DNA of 64,000 nt, from NCBI RefSeq assembly GCF_025791835.1, contig NZ_JAOXLP010000013.1, positions 66,320 through 130,319 on the forward strand. Direction: 5' to 3'. The notes under the pieces were generated by a model that was not told where the DNA came from, made no database searches, and saw nothing but the letters and a program-made list of their open reading frames with translations. Of this stretch, positions 44,346 through 53,729 are shown one piece after another. Within the stretch, counting starts at the first letter, position 1. Every line of letters starts with the position of its first letter. A program made the translations under genes and the position numbers. This DNA is from Roseomonas xinghualingensis (GTDB taxonomy: Bacteria; Pseudomonadota; Alphaproteobacteria; Acetobacterales; Acetobacteraceae).

Positions 44346-45445
44346 GCGTTGGCCAGTGGCACCGGTGCGTGGAGCACCTCCGGGCCGGCGCGCTCCTGCC
44401 GCAGCCATTGCGCGAGGGCTACGACGCCTTCACGCCATGGCCGTGCCGTACGCAGCCCCAGTTCCTGTGCCGCGCGGCTTGTATCCGAGACGTAGTAGCG
44501 TTGGTCGCCCGCCCGCCAATCGGCGTAGTGTGTCTCTACCGGCTGATTCGTCAGATCTCCGATATGATCGAGCAGCTGGCGCAGGCTGATCGCATTGGCT
44601 GGCCCGCCGCCGAGATTGAAGGCGCGCCCGGAGACGGCATCGATCCTCCGCCAGGCCGCGAGATAGGCTTCCACCGCATCGCCCACATCCATCACGTCCC
44701 GCACCTGACAGCCATCGCCATAGATGCTGACCGGCTCGCCCCGCAGGGCACTGAGGACAAAATGCGCCACCCAGCCCTGATCCTCGGTGCCCATCTGCCG
44801 CTGACCGTAGATACAGCTCATTCGCAGCACGGCTGTTGGCAGGCCGAAAGAGCGGCCGAAATCGAGCACATACTGGTCGGCAGCGCCCTTGGAGCAGCCA
44901 TAGGGCGTGTGGAAGTCGAGCGGCCGGTCCTCCCCGATGCCGCGTGCGCGGATCGCCGGATCGCACGGCACATAGGCATCGCCTTCCAGCTCCAGCGCGA
45001 CATCCGCCAGATCGCCATAAACCTTGTTGGTGCTGGCGAAGATCAGCGGCACCCGGTCACCCCGCCGGCGCAACGCGTCGAGCAGGTTGAAGCTGGCGCC
45101 GAGATTGATCTCGAAGTCCTCACGAGGATCGGCCATGCTGGTCGTGACCGCGACCTGCGCTGCCAGATGGAAGACCGCGCTTGCCTCGGAGGCGGCCGCC
45201 ACCAGGGAACCGGCTTCCCGCACATCGGCAACCACGGCCGAGATCCGCTCCGGATGCCGGCGCTTCAGCCAGTCCAGATTCGACTTCACGCCCGGCCGCA
45301 GCAATGCGTCATAGATGAGGACGTCATGTCCTTCCGCGGCGAGCCGGTCCGCCAGATTGGAGCCGATGAAGCCGGCGCCGCCCGTGACCAGGATCGGCTG
45401 CCGCCCCGTGACGGCCGGAGCGGACGGTGCCGCCTTGTTCGTCAC
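44342..45445 (-). CDS. NAD-dependent sugar epimerase, CDP-paratose 2-epimerase-like
   Basis: A 367-residue extended SDR. ILVTGGAGFIGSNLADRL is the NAD site; ASTNKVYGD matches the STNKVYG sequence of CDP-tyvelose/paratose epimerase (RfbE) rather than the usual SSxxVYG; YGCSKGAADQY holds the catalytic Tyr and Lys. It probably epimerises a nucleotide-activated hexose or deoxyhexose. It begins with GTG 45445 in a GTGA overlap. Confidence 0.82.
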   Translation of the reverse strand: MTNKAAPSAPAVTGRQPILVTGGAGFIGSNLADRLAAEGHDVLIYDALLRPGVKSNLDWLKRRHPERISAVVADVREAGSLVAAASEASAVFHLAAQVAVTTSMADPREDFEINLGASFNLLDALRRRGDRVPLIFASTNKVYGDLADVALELEGDAYVPCDPAIRARGIGEDRPLDFHTPYGCSKGAADQYVLDFGRSFGLPTAVLRMSCIYGQRQMGTEDQGWVAHFVLSALRGEPVSIYGDGCQVRDVMDVGDAVEAYLAAWRRIDAVSGRAFNLGGGPANAISLRQLLDHIGDLTNQPVETHYADWRAGDQRYYVSDTSRAAQELGLRTARPWREGVVALAQWLRQERAGPEVLHAPVPLANA

Positions 45446-46557
45446 GCGACGAGTCCCCGCAGTTCAAGCTCGCTCCGCGCCTGGCTGACGCGGTCCTGTG
45501 CCTGCTGGCGTGCCACCCACTCCGCCAGTTCCGCGAGATCGGCCCGGAAATCGAGATGGCGTGTTTCGTAGCCCAACTCCTGCCGCGCCTTGGTGATGTC
45601 CGGGATATTATGGCGAATGTCGCCAGCGCGGGTCTTGCCGGCGATCTCCGGCGCAAGGCCGGTGCGCCCCATGGCACTGGCCAGTTCGGCCGCCACCTCC
45701 TGCACCGTGCGGTCGATGCCGCTGGCGATATTGTACACCCCGCCTGGCGCCTTCGGATGATCGAGTGCAAGGAGGAAGGCACGTGCCACATCCTCAACGT
45801 GCACAAAGTCGCGCCGCTGCAATCCATCCTCGAAGATCATCGGCGGTTGCCCGTTCTGCAACCGCGCCGCGAAGATCGCGAGAACGCCCGTATAGGGATT
45901 CGAGAGTGCCTGCCCCGCCCCATAGACATTCCACAACCGCAGCGCCACGCCCTCCATTCCATAGGCCGGCGCAACGGTGAGGGTCAGGCGCTCCTGCGTG
46001 AACTTCGTGATGGCATAGACGGAGGCAAGATTCGTCCGCTTCCACTCCGGCGTCGGAACCGGCACCAGCGGTCGGCCCTTTGCATCCAGCGGATCCCAGG
46101 GCGCATCCGGCCCGCTGCGGGGCAGGCGCACCGCATCCTCGACGAGATTGCCGTCAGCGTCCTTGTACAGGCCCTCGCCATAGACGCTCATGGAGGAGGC
46201 AACGACCACGCGCTTCACCGGCTGTTCGATCAGTTGCTGGAACAGCATCGCCGTGCCGCAGTCATTCACCGCGACATACCGGTCGATCGCATACATGCTC
46301 TGCCCGACGCCAACCTCGGCGGCCAGATGAACCACCTTGTCGATGCCCTTCAGGGCACGGCGCACGGCATCGGCATCGCGGACATCGCCCCGCATAACCT
46401 CGACTTCGGAGTCGAGGCCATCGGCGCCACGGTCGGCATGCACCTGCTCGATAAAGCTGTCGAGCACGCGCACATGATCGCCGCGGTCGAGCAAGGCGCG
46501 CGACACATAGCGCCCGATGAAGCCGGCTCCGCCGGTGATCAGGATCGATTCCGCCAA
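45442..46557 (-). CDS. NAD-dependent epimerase/dehydratase (sugar nucleotide)
   Basis: A ~371-residue extended SDR: ILITGGAGFIGRYVSRAL, ASSMSVYGEG and VYAITKFTQE (Tyr-x3-Lys). ATG 46620 gives 25 residues before the Rossmann strand; TTG 46557, with GGAGG 7 nt upstream, starts MAESILITGG like other family members and is preferred. Insertions after the active site (residues ~140-170) distinguish it from GalE. It is first in the minus-strand operon. Confidence 0.8.
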   Translation of the reverse strand: MAESILITGGAGFIGRYVSRALLDRGDHVRVLDSFIEQVHADRGADGLDSEVEVMRGDVRDADAVRRALKGIDKVVHLAAEVGVGQSMYAIDRYVAVNDCGTAMLFQQLIEQPVKRVVVASSMSVYGEGLYKDADGNLVEDAVRLPRSGPDAPWDPLDAKGRPLVPVPTPEWKRTNLASVYAITKFTQERLTLTVAPAYGMEGVALRLWNVYGAGQALSNPYTGVLAIFAARLQNGQPPMIFEDGLQRRDFVHVEDVARAFLLALDHPKAPGGVYNIASGIDRTVQEVAAELASAMGRTGLAPEIAGKTRAGDIRHNIPDITKARQELGYETRHLDFRADLAELAEWVARQQAQDRVSQARSELELRGLVA

Positions 46558-46931
46558 ACGCTTGCCCTCCAGCTCATGCCGAGCCCGACGCCGTCCGGAA
46601 AAGACCGAGAGCGCCCGCATTCACCACCAGGGTGAAGGAAGGCGCGTCTTTTGTCATTTCCGTCCGCCGTTGAGTCACGCCATTTCTTAGCCGTGTCAGC
46701 ATGTTTGAAGAAGAGTGGAGACGACATCACATTTACTTGTAACTAAACCATTATGGCATGCTGCATCCTATCGCTGCATTGAACGCTTGCACCGCGGGCA
46801 GCTAAGTTGATGCGGCTCTGGCGGATTGCCGGACCGGGGGGCAGGAACCATTCTCACTTGATGATCGATCCGCGCTGCGACCTTACCCGTTTTTCATTTT
46901 CCGCGCCCCGGCGGTTGGAAAGCGCCCGCTC
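46558..46931. other. Divergent promoter region of the glycan/inositol locus
   Basis: 374 bp without a gene between the two operons. It is AT-richer at about 46715-46780 (ACATTTACTTGTAACTAAA), where promoters are expected. I see no strong palindrome. Confidence 0.5.
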
Positions 46932-48011
46932 GTGAATCAGAGAACGGTCCGCGTTGCTGTCGTCGGTGTAGGAAACTGTGCTTCTTCCTTCGTGCAAGGG
47001 CTCGCCTATTACCGTGATGCCGCGGCGAATGAGCCGGTTCCGGGGCTGATGAATGTCGAGCTTGGTGGCTACCATGTGCGCGACATCGAGGTGTCTGCGG
47101 CCTTCGATGTGAATGCCGCCAAGGTAGGGCGCGACCTTGCGGATGCCATTCTGGCGCCGCCGAACAATACCCACCAATTCGCCCAGGTCGCTCCCACCGG
47201 CGTCAAAGTGGAGCGGGGCGCGACACTGGATGGAATCGGGCGCTACATGGCCGCCGAGATCCCCGAATCGGATGCCCCCGTCGCCGATGTCGCTGGCATC
47301 CTGGAGTGGTCGCGTACCGATGTGGTCGTCTCCTACCTGCCGGTAGGATCCCAGCGGGCAACGGAATGGTACGCCGAGCAGGCGCTGAAGGCGGGATGCG
47401 CCTTCGTGAACTGCATCCCTGTCTTCATTGCCTCCAATCCTGAATGGCGGAAGCGCTTCGAGGCGCGTGGCCTGCCGATCATCGGGGACGACATCAAGAG
47501 CCAGGTCGGCGCCACCATCGTGCATCGCGTGCTGGCCAACCTGTTCCGTGAGCGTGGTGTGCGGCTGGACCGTACCTACCAGCTGAACTTCGGCGGCAAT
47601 GCCGACTTCCTGAACATGCTGGAACGCGAACGCCTCGAATCGAAGAAGATCTCCAAGACCCAGGCAGTGACGAGCCAGCTTGAGATCCCCCTGCCGGCGC
47701 AGGATGTGCATGTTGGCCCCAGCGACCATGTGCCCTGGCTGACCGATCGCAAATGGGCACAGATCCGGCTGGAGGGTACCGGCTTTGGCGGAATGCCGCT
47801 GAATATCGAACTGAAGCTGGAGGTATGGGATTCGCCCAACTCCGCCGGCATCGTCATCGATGCTGTGCGATGCGCGAAGCTCGGCCTCGATCGTGGCATC
47901 GGCGGCGCACTGTTCGGGCCGTCCAGCTATTTCATGAAGTCACCGCCGCAGCAGTTCCAGGATGGCGAGGCCAGGGAGCGTACATTGCGTTTCGTGGCCG
48001 GTGAGAGTTGA
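46932..48011 (+). CDS. ino1: Inositol-3-phosphate (myo-inositol-1-phosphate) synthase
   Basis: A 359-residue NAD enzyme converting glucose-6-phosphate to L-myo-inositol-1-phosphate. [17 protein letters not shown] is the NAD site; [16 protein letters not shown] and [12 protein letters not shown] carry the conserved Lys and substrate residues; [19 protein letters not shown] is typical of the actinobacterial/archaeal short form. The start codon is GTG. It heads the plus-strand operon and supplies the cyclitol expected in the product. Confidence 0.9.
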   Translation: MNQRTVRVAVVGVGNCASSFVQGLAYYRDAAANEPVPGLMNVELGGYHVRDIEVSAAFDVNAAKVGRDLADAILAPPNNTHQFAQVAPTGVKVERGATLDGIGRYMAAEIPESDAPVADVAGILEWSRTDVVVSYLPVGSQRATEWYAEQALKAGCAFVNCIPVFIASNPEWRKRFEARGLPIIGDDIKSQVGATIVHRVLANLFRERGVRLDRTYQLNFGGNADFLNMLERERLESKKISKTQAVTSQLEIPLPAQDVHVGPSDHVPWLTDRKWAQIRLEGTGFGGMPLNIELKLEVWDSPNSAGIVIDAVRCAKLGLDRGIGGALFGPSSYFMKSPPQQFQDGEARERTLRFVAGES

Positions 48012-48020
48012 GGTGGGCCG

Positions 48021-48620
48021 GTGGCCACCACCTTCTTCCTGGTGCGCCATGCCGCGCATGATCGTGTGGGCAGCGTGCTCTGCGGCCGGATGCCAGCAGT
48101 GAATCTCGGTGAACTCGGCCGGCGCCAGGCCGATGCCCTTGCGGATCGCTTGGGGGGGGAACGGATCAGCGCGATCTATACGAGCCCACTGGAACGCGCG
48201 AGGGAGACCGCCGCACCCATTGCCCAGAGGATCGGACTTCATCCGCAGGCCAGTGATCCGATCACCGAGATCGATTTCGGCAGATGGACGGGGCGCTCCT
48301 TCGATTCGCTCGGCTCTGATCCGGATTGGACCCGCTGGAATGAATCGCGCTCCACCGCACGTCCGCCAGGTGGGGAAAGCATGGGCGAGGTGCAGTCCCG
48401 CGTGACCGGGGAATTGAGCCGCCTGCAACAGGATCATCCGGAGGGCCGCATCGTGCTCGTCAGCCACTGTGATGTGATCAAGGCGGCGCTGGCTTCCCAT
48501 CTTAGGTTATCGCTTAACGATCTCGGCCGGTTTGAAATCGCTCCCGCATCCGTGAGCATCCTGGTTGCTTGGGGCAGCGAAGGGAAAGTCCTGGGCATGA
48601 ACGAGGCGGTTGCGTCATGA
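48021..48620 (+). CDS. Histidine phosphatase family protein
   Basis: A 199-residue phosphoglycerate-mutase-like phosphatase. FFLVRHAAH has the RH nucleophile motif, YTSPLERARETA the second Arg, and VSHCDVIKA the second His. It begins at GTG 48021, nine bases after ino1. It could dephosphorylate inositol-1-phosphate, completing inositol formation in the operon, but this is inferred only from position. Confidence 0.85.
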   Translation: MATTFFLVRHAAHDRVGSVLCGRMPAVNLGELGRRQADALADRLGGERISAIYTSPLERARETAAPIAQRIGLHPQASDPITEIDFGRWTGRSFDSLGSDPDWTRWNESRSTARPPGGESMGEVQSRVTGELSRLQQDHPEGRIVLVSHCDVIKAALASHLRLSLNDLGRFEIAPASVSILVAWGSEGKVLGMNEAVAS

Positions 48621-49714
48621 GGATCGCCTTCTACGGATCAAGCCTGCTCTCCTCCTACTGGAATGGTGCCGCCACTTATTATCGTGGCCTCCTGCGCGAT
48701 CTCGCCGCGCGTGGCCATTCCATCATTTTCTATGAACCGGACGCCTTTGATCGTCAGCAGCATCGCGACATCGAGCCGCCGCCCTGGGCCGAGGTGCGCG
48801 TTTATCCTGCAACGGAAGAAGCTGTCCGTGAGGTGATCGCCGAGGCGGTCCGTGCCGATGTGGTGGTGAAGGCAAGCGGCGTCGGCGTGTTTGACGACGT
48901 GCTGATCGAGGGGCTCATCGCCGCCGCGCGCCCCGATGCCATCCGTATCTTCTGGGATGTGGATGCGCCCGCCACCCTCGCGGAGATCGGCGACGCGCCG
49001 GACCATGCGCTACGCCGGGCTCTGCCCGCGTTGAATTTCGTGCTGACCTATGGCGGTGGCCCGCCGGTGGTCGATGCCTATGAAGGACTGGGCGCACGGC
49101 GCTGTATCCCGATCTACAACGCGCTGGATCCCGAGACGCATCACCCGGTGCCGGCGGACCCGCGCTTCACGGCCGACCTCTCCTTCCTCGCCAACCGCCT
49201 GCCGGATCGCGAGACGCGGGTGGAACGCTTCTTCCTGGACGCCGCCGCGCGCCTGCCGGAACGCCGTTTCCTGCTCGGAGGCAATGGCTGGGACGACAAG
49301 CCGATGCCGTCCAATGTGCAGCGAATCGGCCATGTCGGCACGCGCGACCACAACGCCTTCAACACCTCGTCGCTGGCGGTGCTGAACATCGCGCGCGACA
49401 GCATGGCCTCCACCGGTTATTCGCCCGCGACACGCGTCTTCGAGGCGGCGGGCGCCGGCGCCTGCCTGATCACCGATGCTTGGGTCGGGCTCGACCTCTT
49501 CCTGAAGGAGGACGAAGAGGTGCTGGTCGCGCGGGACGGCGCCGAGGTGGCGGCGCATCTGCAAAGCCTTACGCCCGCGCGTGCCAGGGCCATTGGTGAG
49601 GCCGCTCGCGCTCGCATCCTCTCCGAACACACCTATACACGTCGTGGAGCGGAGGTGGACGCACTGCTTCGCCGGGAAGCGGCGCGCATACGCGAAGGGG
49701 GCGTCCCGGCGTGA
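48617..49714 (+). CDS. Glycosyltransferase, CgeB family
   Basis: A 365-residue GT-B-like protein: MRIAFYGSSLLSSYWNGAAT at the N-terminus, LTYGGGPPVVDAYEGLGARR in the middle, and YSPATRVFEAAGAGACLITD, the CgeB donor motif. ATG 48617 overlaps the phosphatase stop (ATGA). It is a paralogue of the next gene and related to that at 42073-43221. Confidence 0.82.
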   Translation: MRIAFYGSSLLSSYWNGAATYYRGLLRDLAARGHSIIFYEPDAFDRQQHRDIEPPPWAEVRVYPATEEAVREVIAEAVRADVVVKASGVGVFDDVLIEGLIAAARPDAIRIFWDVDAPATLAEIGDAPDHALRRALPALNFVLTYGGGPPVVDAYEGLGARRCIPIYNALDPETHHPVPADPRFTADLSFLANRLPDRETRVERFFLDAAARLPERRFLLGGNGWDDKPMPSNVQRIGHVGTRDHNAFNTSSLAVLNIARDSMASTGYSPATRVFEAAGAGACLITDAWVGLDLFLKEDEEVLVARDGAEVAAHLQSLTPARARAIGEAARARILSEHTYTRRGAEVDALLRREAARIREGGVPA

Positions 49715-50835
49715 TGGCGGGCGCACCGCTCCGCATCGTCGTACTCGGACTCAGCCTTTCCTCCTCCTGGGGGAATGGGCACGCAACGACCTTCCGCGCC
49801 CTGCTGCGTTCCTTCGCCGAACGAGGTCATGATGTCCTCTTCCTGGAGCGCGACGTACCCTGGTATGCGCAGAACCGGGACATGCCCTCACCGGATTTCT
49901 GCCGGCTAGAGTTCTACCCCGATCTGGCGGCGCTCGAATCCTGGCGCGATGCCATGGCGCAGGCGGATGCGGTGATCGTTGGCTCCTATGTGCCGGAAGG
50001 CGTGGCTGTCGGCCGCATGGTGCAGGAGACCGCAGGTGGCGTGACCGCCTTCTACGACATCGACACGCCCGTGACCCTGGCCAAGCTGGAACGCGGCGAC
50101 GAGGAGTATCTCTCCCCCGCGCTGATCCCAGGCTATGACCTTTATCTCTCCTTCACGGGCGGCCCGACGCTCGAACGGCTGGAACGGCAATACGGATCGC
50201 CGGCCGCGCGGCAACTCTATTGCTCCGTGGACGCAAAGGCCTATCGCCCGCTTGATCTGCCGCCGCGCTGGGATCTGAGCTATCTCGGCACCTACAGTCC
50301 CGATCGCCAGCCCACTCTGGAGCGCCTGCTGCTGGAACCAGCACGGCGTGCGCCGGAGTTGTGCTTCGCTGTCGCCGGGCCGCAATACCCGGCCGATATC
50401 GAATGGCCTGCCAATGTCGAGCGGATCGAGCATGTGCCGCCCGCCGATCATCCTGCCTTTTACGCGCAGAGCCGTTTCACACTGAACGTCACGCGCGCCG
50501 ACATGATTCGCGCGGGCTACAGCCCCAGTGTGCGGCTGTTCGAGGCGGGCGCCTGCGGCGTGCCGATCATCTCCGACAAGTGGGACGGAATTGACACACT
50601 GCTCCATCCCGATGCGGAGATCATCCTCGCGGATAATGCCGAAGCGGTGCTCCGCGCGTTAACCGACATGCCCGAGGCGCGGCGACGCGAGATGGGGCGG
50701 GTACTGCGCGAACGCGTCCTGGGCGAGCACACCGCGGCTCACCGGGCCGAGGAACTGGAAGGATACTTCCGCAAGGTCCTGGCCAGGCGCGCGGCGGCGC
50801 TCGACCAACCCGCGGATGAACAGGTGACCTCGTGA
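49711..50835 (+). CDS. Glycosyltransferase, CgeB family (second copy)
   Basis: A 374-residue relative of its upstream neighbour: VVLGLSLSSSWGNGHATTFR, LSFTGGPTLERLERQYGSPA, and YSPSVRLFEAGACGVPIISD at the donor site. It starts at GTG 49711 or ATG 49714; the GTG overlaps the previous stop. Tandem CgeB-type enzymes suggest two successive sugar additions. Confidence 0.82.
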   Translation: MMAGAPLRIVVLGLSLSSSWGNGHATTFRALLRSFAERGHDVLFLERDVPWYAQNRDMPSPDFCRLEFYPDLAALESWRDAMAQADAVIVGSYVPEGVAVGRMVQETAGGVTAFYDIDTPVTLAKLERGDEEYLSPALIPGYDLYLSFTGGPTLERLERQYGSPAARQLYCSVDAKAYRPLDLPPRWDLSYLGTYSPDRQPTLERLLLEPARRAPELCFAVAGPQYPADIEWPANVERIEHVPPADHPAFYAQSRFTLNVTRADMIRAGYSPSVRLFEAGACGVPIISDKWDGIDTLLHPDAEIILADNAEAVLRALTDMPEARRREMGRVLRERVLGEHTAAHRAEELEGYFRKVLARRAAALDQPADEQVTS

Positions 50836-51857
50836 GGAACGGCAAGACCAAGCTCGTCATGGTCGTCGGCGGTGCCGGCTTCCTCGGTTCCCATCTCTGC
50901 GATCTGCTCATCAGTGAAGGCAAGCAGGTCATCTGCGTCGACAACTTCCAGACGGGGCAGCGCGACAATCTGCGGCACCTGCAGCGCGATCCCCGCTTCG
51001 ACATGATTGAGGCCGATATTGCCGAGCCGCTCCCGGCTTCGCTTTCCTCCGAGCGCCTGCATTTCAGCGAGATCTACAATATGGCCTGTGCCGCCTCGCC
51101 GCGGCATTACCAGGCCGATCCCGAGCACACGATGCTCACCTGCGTTCTCGGCACGCGCTCGCTTTTGCGGCTGGCCGAGGCGAATGGCGCGCGCTTCCTC
51201 CAGGCCTCCACCAGTGAGATCTATGGCGATCCGGAGACGCATCCGCAGCGAGAAGACTATTGGGGCCATGTAAACCCGACTGGGCCGCGCGCCTGCTATG
51301 ACGAAGGCAAGCGCGCCGCTGAGACTCTTGCCTTTGACTTCATCCGAGCCGGACGCGCGGAGGTGCGCGTGGCACGTATCTTCAACACCTATGGCCCGCG
51401 CATGTGCGCCGATGATGGCCGCGTCGTTTCCAACGTCATCTGCCAGGCGCTGGCGAGCGAGGACATCACCATCTATGGCGATGGCAGCCAGACCCGTTCC
51501 TTCTGCTATGTCGATGATCTGGTGGATGGCCTCGCACGGCTGATGGCCTGCGGGACTGAGCCGCCGGGCGCGGTGAATCTGGGAAATCCGGTGGAACTGA
51601 CGGTGCTCGATCTCGCGGAACGCGTGCTGACCCTCACCGGTTCCCGGTCGCGCATCGTGCACCGCCCTCTGCCGGTGGATGATCCCCGCCGCCGCCGCCC
51701 TGATATCTCCCGCGCGAAGGCTCTGCTCGGCTGGGTGCCGCGCGTGTCGCTTCAGGCCGGGTTGGAGGCGACGGTCGCCTGGTTCCGGCGCGAGATGGCC
51801 CATCCGGTGCTGCCGACGCAGCCTGCGCTGCCAGCCACCGCCAGCCGCGCCGACTGA
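50832..51857 (+). CDS. UDP-glucuronate decarboxylase (UDP-xylose synthase)-like SDR
   Basis: A 341-residue extended SDR. VVGGAGFLGSHLCDLLI is the NAD site; QASTSEIYGDPETHPQ and the segment NPTGPRACYDEGKRAAETL follow the UXS signature closely, including the catalytic Tyr and Lys and the Arg that fixes the carboxylate. It should convert UDP-glucuronate to UDP-xylose, giving the donor for pentosyl transfer and fitting the xylosidase-like gene opposite. The start is GTG 50832 in a GTGA overlap. Confidence 0.87.
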   Translation: MRNGKTKLVMVVGGAGFLGSHLCDLLISEGKQVICVDNFQTGQRDNLRHLQRDPRFDMIEADIAEPLPASLSSERLHFSEIYNMACAASPRHYQADPEHTMLTCVLGTRSLLRLAEANGARFLQASTSEIYGDPETHPQREDYWGHVNPTGPRACYDEGKRAAETLAFDFIRAGRAEVRVARIFNTYGPRMCADDGRVVSNVICQALASEDITIYGDGSQTRSFCYVDDLVDGLARLMACGTEPPGAVNLGNPVELTVLDLAERVLTLTGSRSRIVHRPLPVDDPRRRRPDISRAKALLGWVPRVSLQAGLEATVAWFRREMAHPVLPTQPALPATASRAD

Positions 51858-51892
51858 GGCGCCAAGAGCCGCACCTCATCCGGGGCTCCGCA

Positions 51893-53647
51893 ATGCTGGT
51901 CTATGGCGATGCCCCACGCCGCGAGGATCCGCGCCGCAAGCTTGCGGAGCTTGCCAATGCACTCCGCGAACTCGCCAGCCTGCCGCCTGGAATCTGTCGC
52001 CATTCCGCCCTGGCTGCCGCGCTGATCGAGGCTGGGGAACTCGCGCAGGGCATCGCGGATGCTGATTTCGCCGAACGGGGCGTGGATGATTTGGCACCGG
52101 CACCGGAAGCGGCCATGGCGCTGCTGGTGCGGATCGCGGAGGCGCTGTGCCTCTCCTGGAATACCGGCTTCACCCAGCTGGGCGCCTGGCCCGAGGCCGA
52201 GTGGGCCGCCTTGGCCACCACGCCACTGCCCGGTTCCATTCGGACCAAGCGGGCGGAGGGCTTTGCCTATTACGCCCTCTATCCCGAGGTCTATGCGATG
52301 GCGGCGGCTTCCCTGCCATCTGGCGTGCCGCTGCGGGTGATCGGCCTTCGCTCCATCGGGGTGACGCTGGCGGCGATGGTGGCCGCCCGGCTTGGCGGAG
52401 CGCCACCCCGCAGCCTGCGCCCGGTGGGTCATCCCTTCCGGCGCAAGCTGGCGGTGTCGGACGCCTTGGCTGCGGATCTCCTCGCCGGTCCCGAAGCGCA
52501 TTTCGCGGTGGTGGATGAAGGGCCCGGCCTGTCCGGCAGCAGCTTTGGCGCCGTGATCGAGTTCCTGGAAGGGCGCGGGGTGCCGCTGTCGCGGATCCAT
52601 CTTCTTCCTGGCCATGGGGACGAGCCTGGATCGCAGGCCAGTCCGGAATTGCGTGCGCGCTGGGCGCAGGCGCAACGCCATTCCGCCTCCTTCGAGGACC
52701 TCCTCCTCCATGCCGTGCGGCCGGAACACCGGCTGGAAAGTTGGGCGGCGGATTTGCTGGGGGCGCCGGACAGGCCGCTGGAGGACATTTCGGGTGGCGC
52801 CTGGCGTCGGTTGCGCAGCGCGGAGGTGCCCTGGCCACCCATCCATCCCTTCATGGAGCGCCGGAAGTTCCTGTTTCATCGGGGCGGCACGGCCTGGCTG
52901 CTCAAATTCGCGGGGCTTGGCCACCGTGGCGAGAAGCAGGCGGAGCATGCCCGATTGCTTCACGCGGCCGGCTTCACGCCGGAGGTCGCGGGCTTCCGGC
53001 ACGGCTTCCTGATTGAGCGCTGGATGGAGGAGGCGCGTCCCCTCGATCCGGCCCGGTATGATCGGAGCCGGCTGATCGCGCATCTGGGCCGCTATCTCGC
53101 ATTCCGGGCGCGCAGCTTGCCGGCGGGGCCGGAAGGTGGCGCCTCGGCAGAGGCACTTTGGGAAATGGCCCGCCACAACACCGCCCAGGCATTGGGCCAG
53201 GAACTGGCGGCACGGATGGACCGGTGGAAGCCCTCCCTTCCGTCCTTCGACGCGCAGATCCGGTGGGTCTGGACCGACAACCGCCTGCATGCCTGGGAAT
53301 GGCTGGTGCTTCCCGATGGCCGTCTGCTCAAGACAGATGCGGTGGACCATGCGGCCGCGCATGACCTGATCGGCTGCCAGGACATCGCCTGGGATGTGGC
53401 GGGAGCGGTGGTGGAACTTGGCCTGTCCTCCGCCGAGCAGGACCGGCTGGGCCATATCATCGGACAGGAGAGCGGCCGGGCCGTGGATCCGGAACTCCTG
53501 GCCTTCCTTACGCCCTGCTACCTGGCGTTCCAGCTTGGCTATCACGCCATGGCTGCGGATGCGTCTGGTGGTGAGGAGGTAGCGCGGGCGGGCGATGCCG
53601 CCGCCCGTTATGCCGAAGCCCTGAAAGCCGCGCTGCTGGCCGGCTGA
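51893..53647 (+). CDS. Phosphoribosyltransferase-kinase fusion protein of unknown function
   Basis: A 584-residue protein with two apparent domains. Residues ~130-235 look like a type I phosphoribosyltransferase: GLRSIGVTLAAMV then VVDEGPGLSGSSFGAV (206-221), the PRPP loop position. Residues ~320-510 look like an aminoglycoside-phosphotransferase-type kinase: LLKFAGLG (K338), FLIERWMEE hinge, WTDNRLHAWEW and KTDAVDH (D482) as catalytic and metal sites. The key kinase HxDxxxxN motif is changed. It lies 35 bp after the UXS gene and probably belongs to the operon. It could make a ribosylated or phosphorylated intermediate. No family name can be assigned. Confidence 0.6.
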   Translation: MLVYGDAPRREDPRRKLAELANALRELASLPPGICRHSALAAALIEAGELAQGIADADFAERGVDDLAPAPEAAMALLVRIAEALCLSWNTGFTQLGAWPEAEWAALATTPLPGSIRTKRAEGFAYYALYPEVYAMAAASLPSGVPLRVIGLRSIGVTLAAMVAARLGGAPPRSLRPVGHPFRRKLAVSDALAADLLAGPEAHFAVVDEGPGLSGSSFGAVIEFLEGRGVPLSRIHLLPGHGDEPGSQASPELRARWAQAQRHSASFEDLLLHAVRPEHRLESWAADLLGAPDRPLEDISGGAWRRLRSAEVPWPPIHPFMERRKFLFHRGGTAWLLKFAGLGHRGEKQAEHARLLHAAGFTPEVAGFRHGFLIERWMEEARPLDPARYDRSRLIAHLGRYLAFRARSLPAGPEGGASAEALWEMARHNTAQALGQELAARMDRWKPSLPSFDAQIRWVWTDNRLHAWEWLVLPDGRLLKTDAVDHAAAHDLIGCQDIAWDVAGAVVELGLSSAEQDRLGHIIGQESGRAVDPELLAFLTPCYLAFQLGYHAMAADASGGEEVARAGDAAARYAEALKAALLAG

Positions 53648-53695
53648 AGCTTCGCTTCCAGAAGGAGGGCTAGCAAAGGCCTTTATTGAGAGATA

Positions 53696-53705
53696 TGATA
53701 TATCA
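53696..53705. promoter_or_regulatory. Palindrome upstream of the aminotransferase gene
   Basis: TGATATATCA is a perfect 10-bp palindrome 25 bp before the start codon, in a short AT-rich patch. It resembles GntR-type operators. Confidence 0.4.
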
Positions 53706-53729
53706 AGAATGACGTGAAGGACCGGCGCC

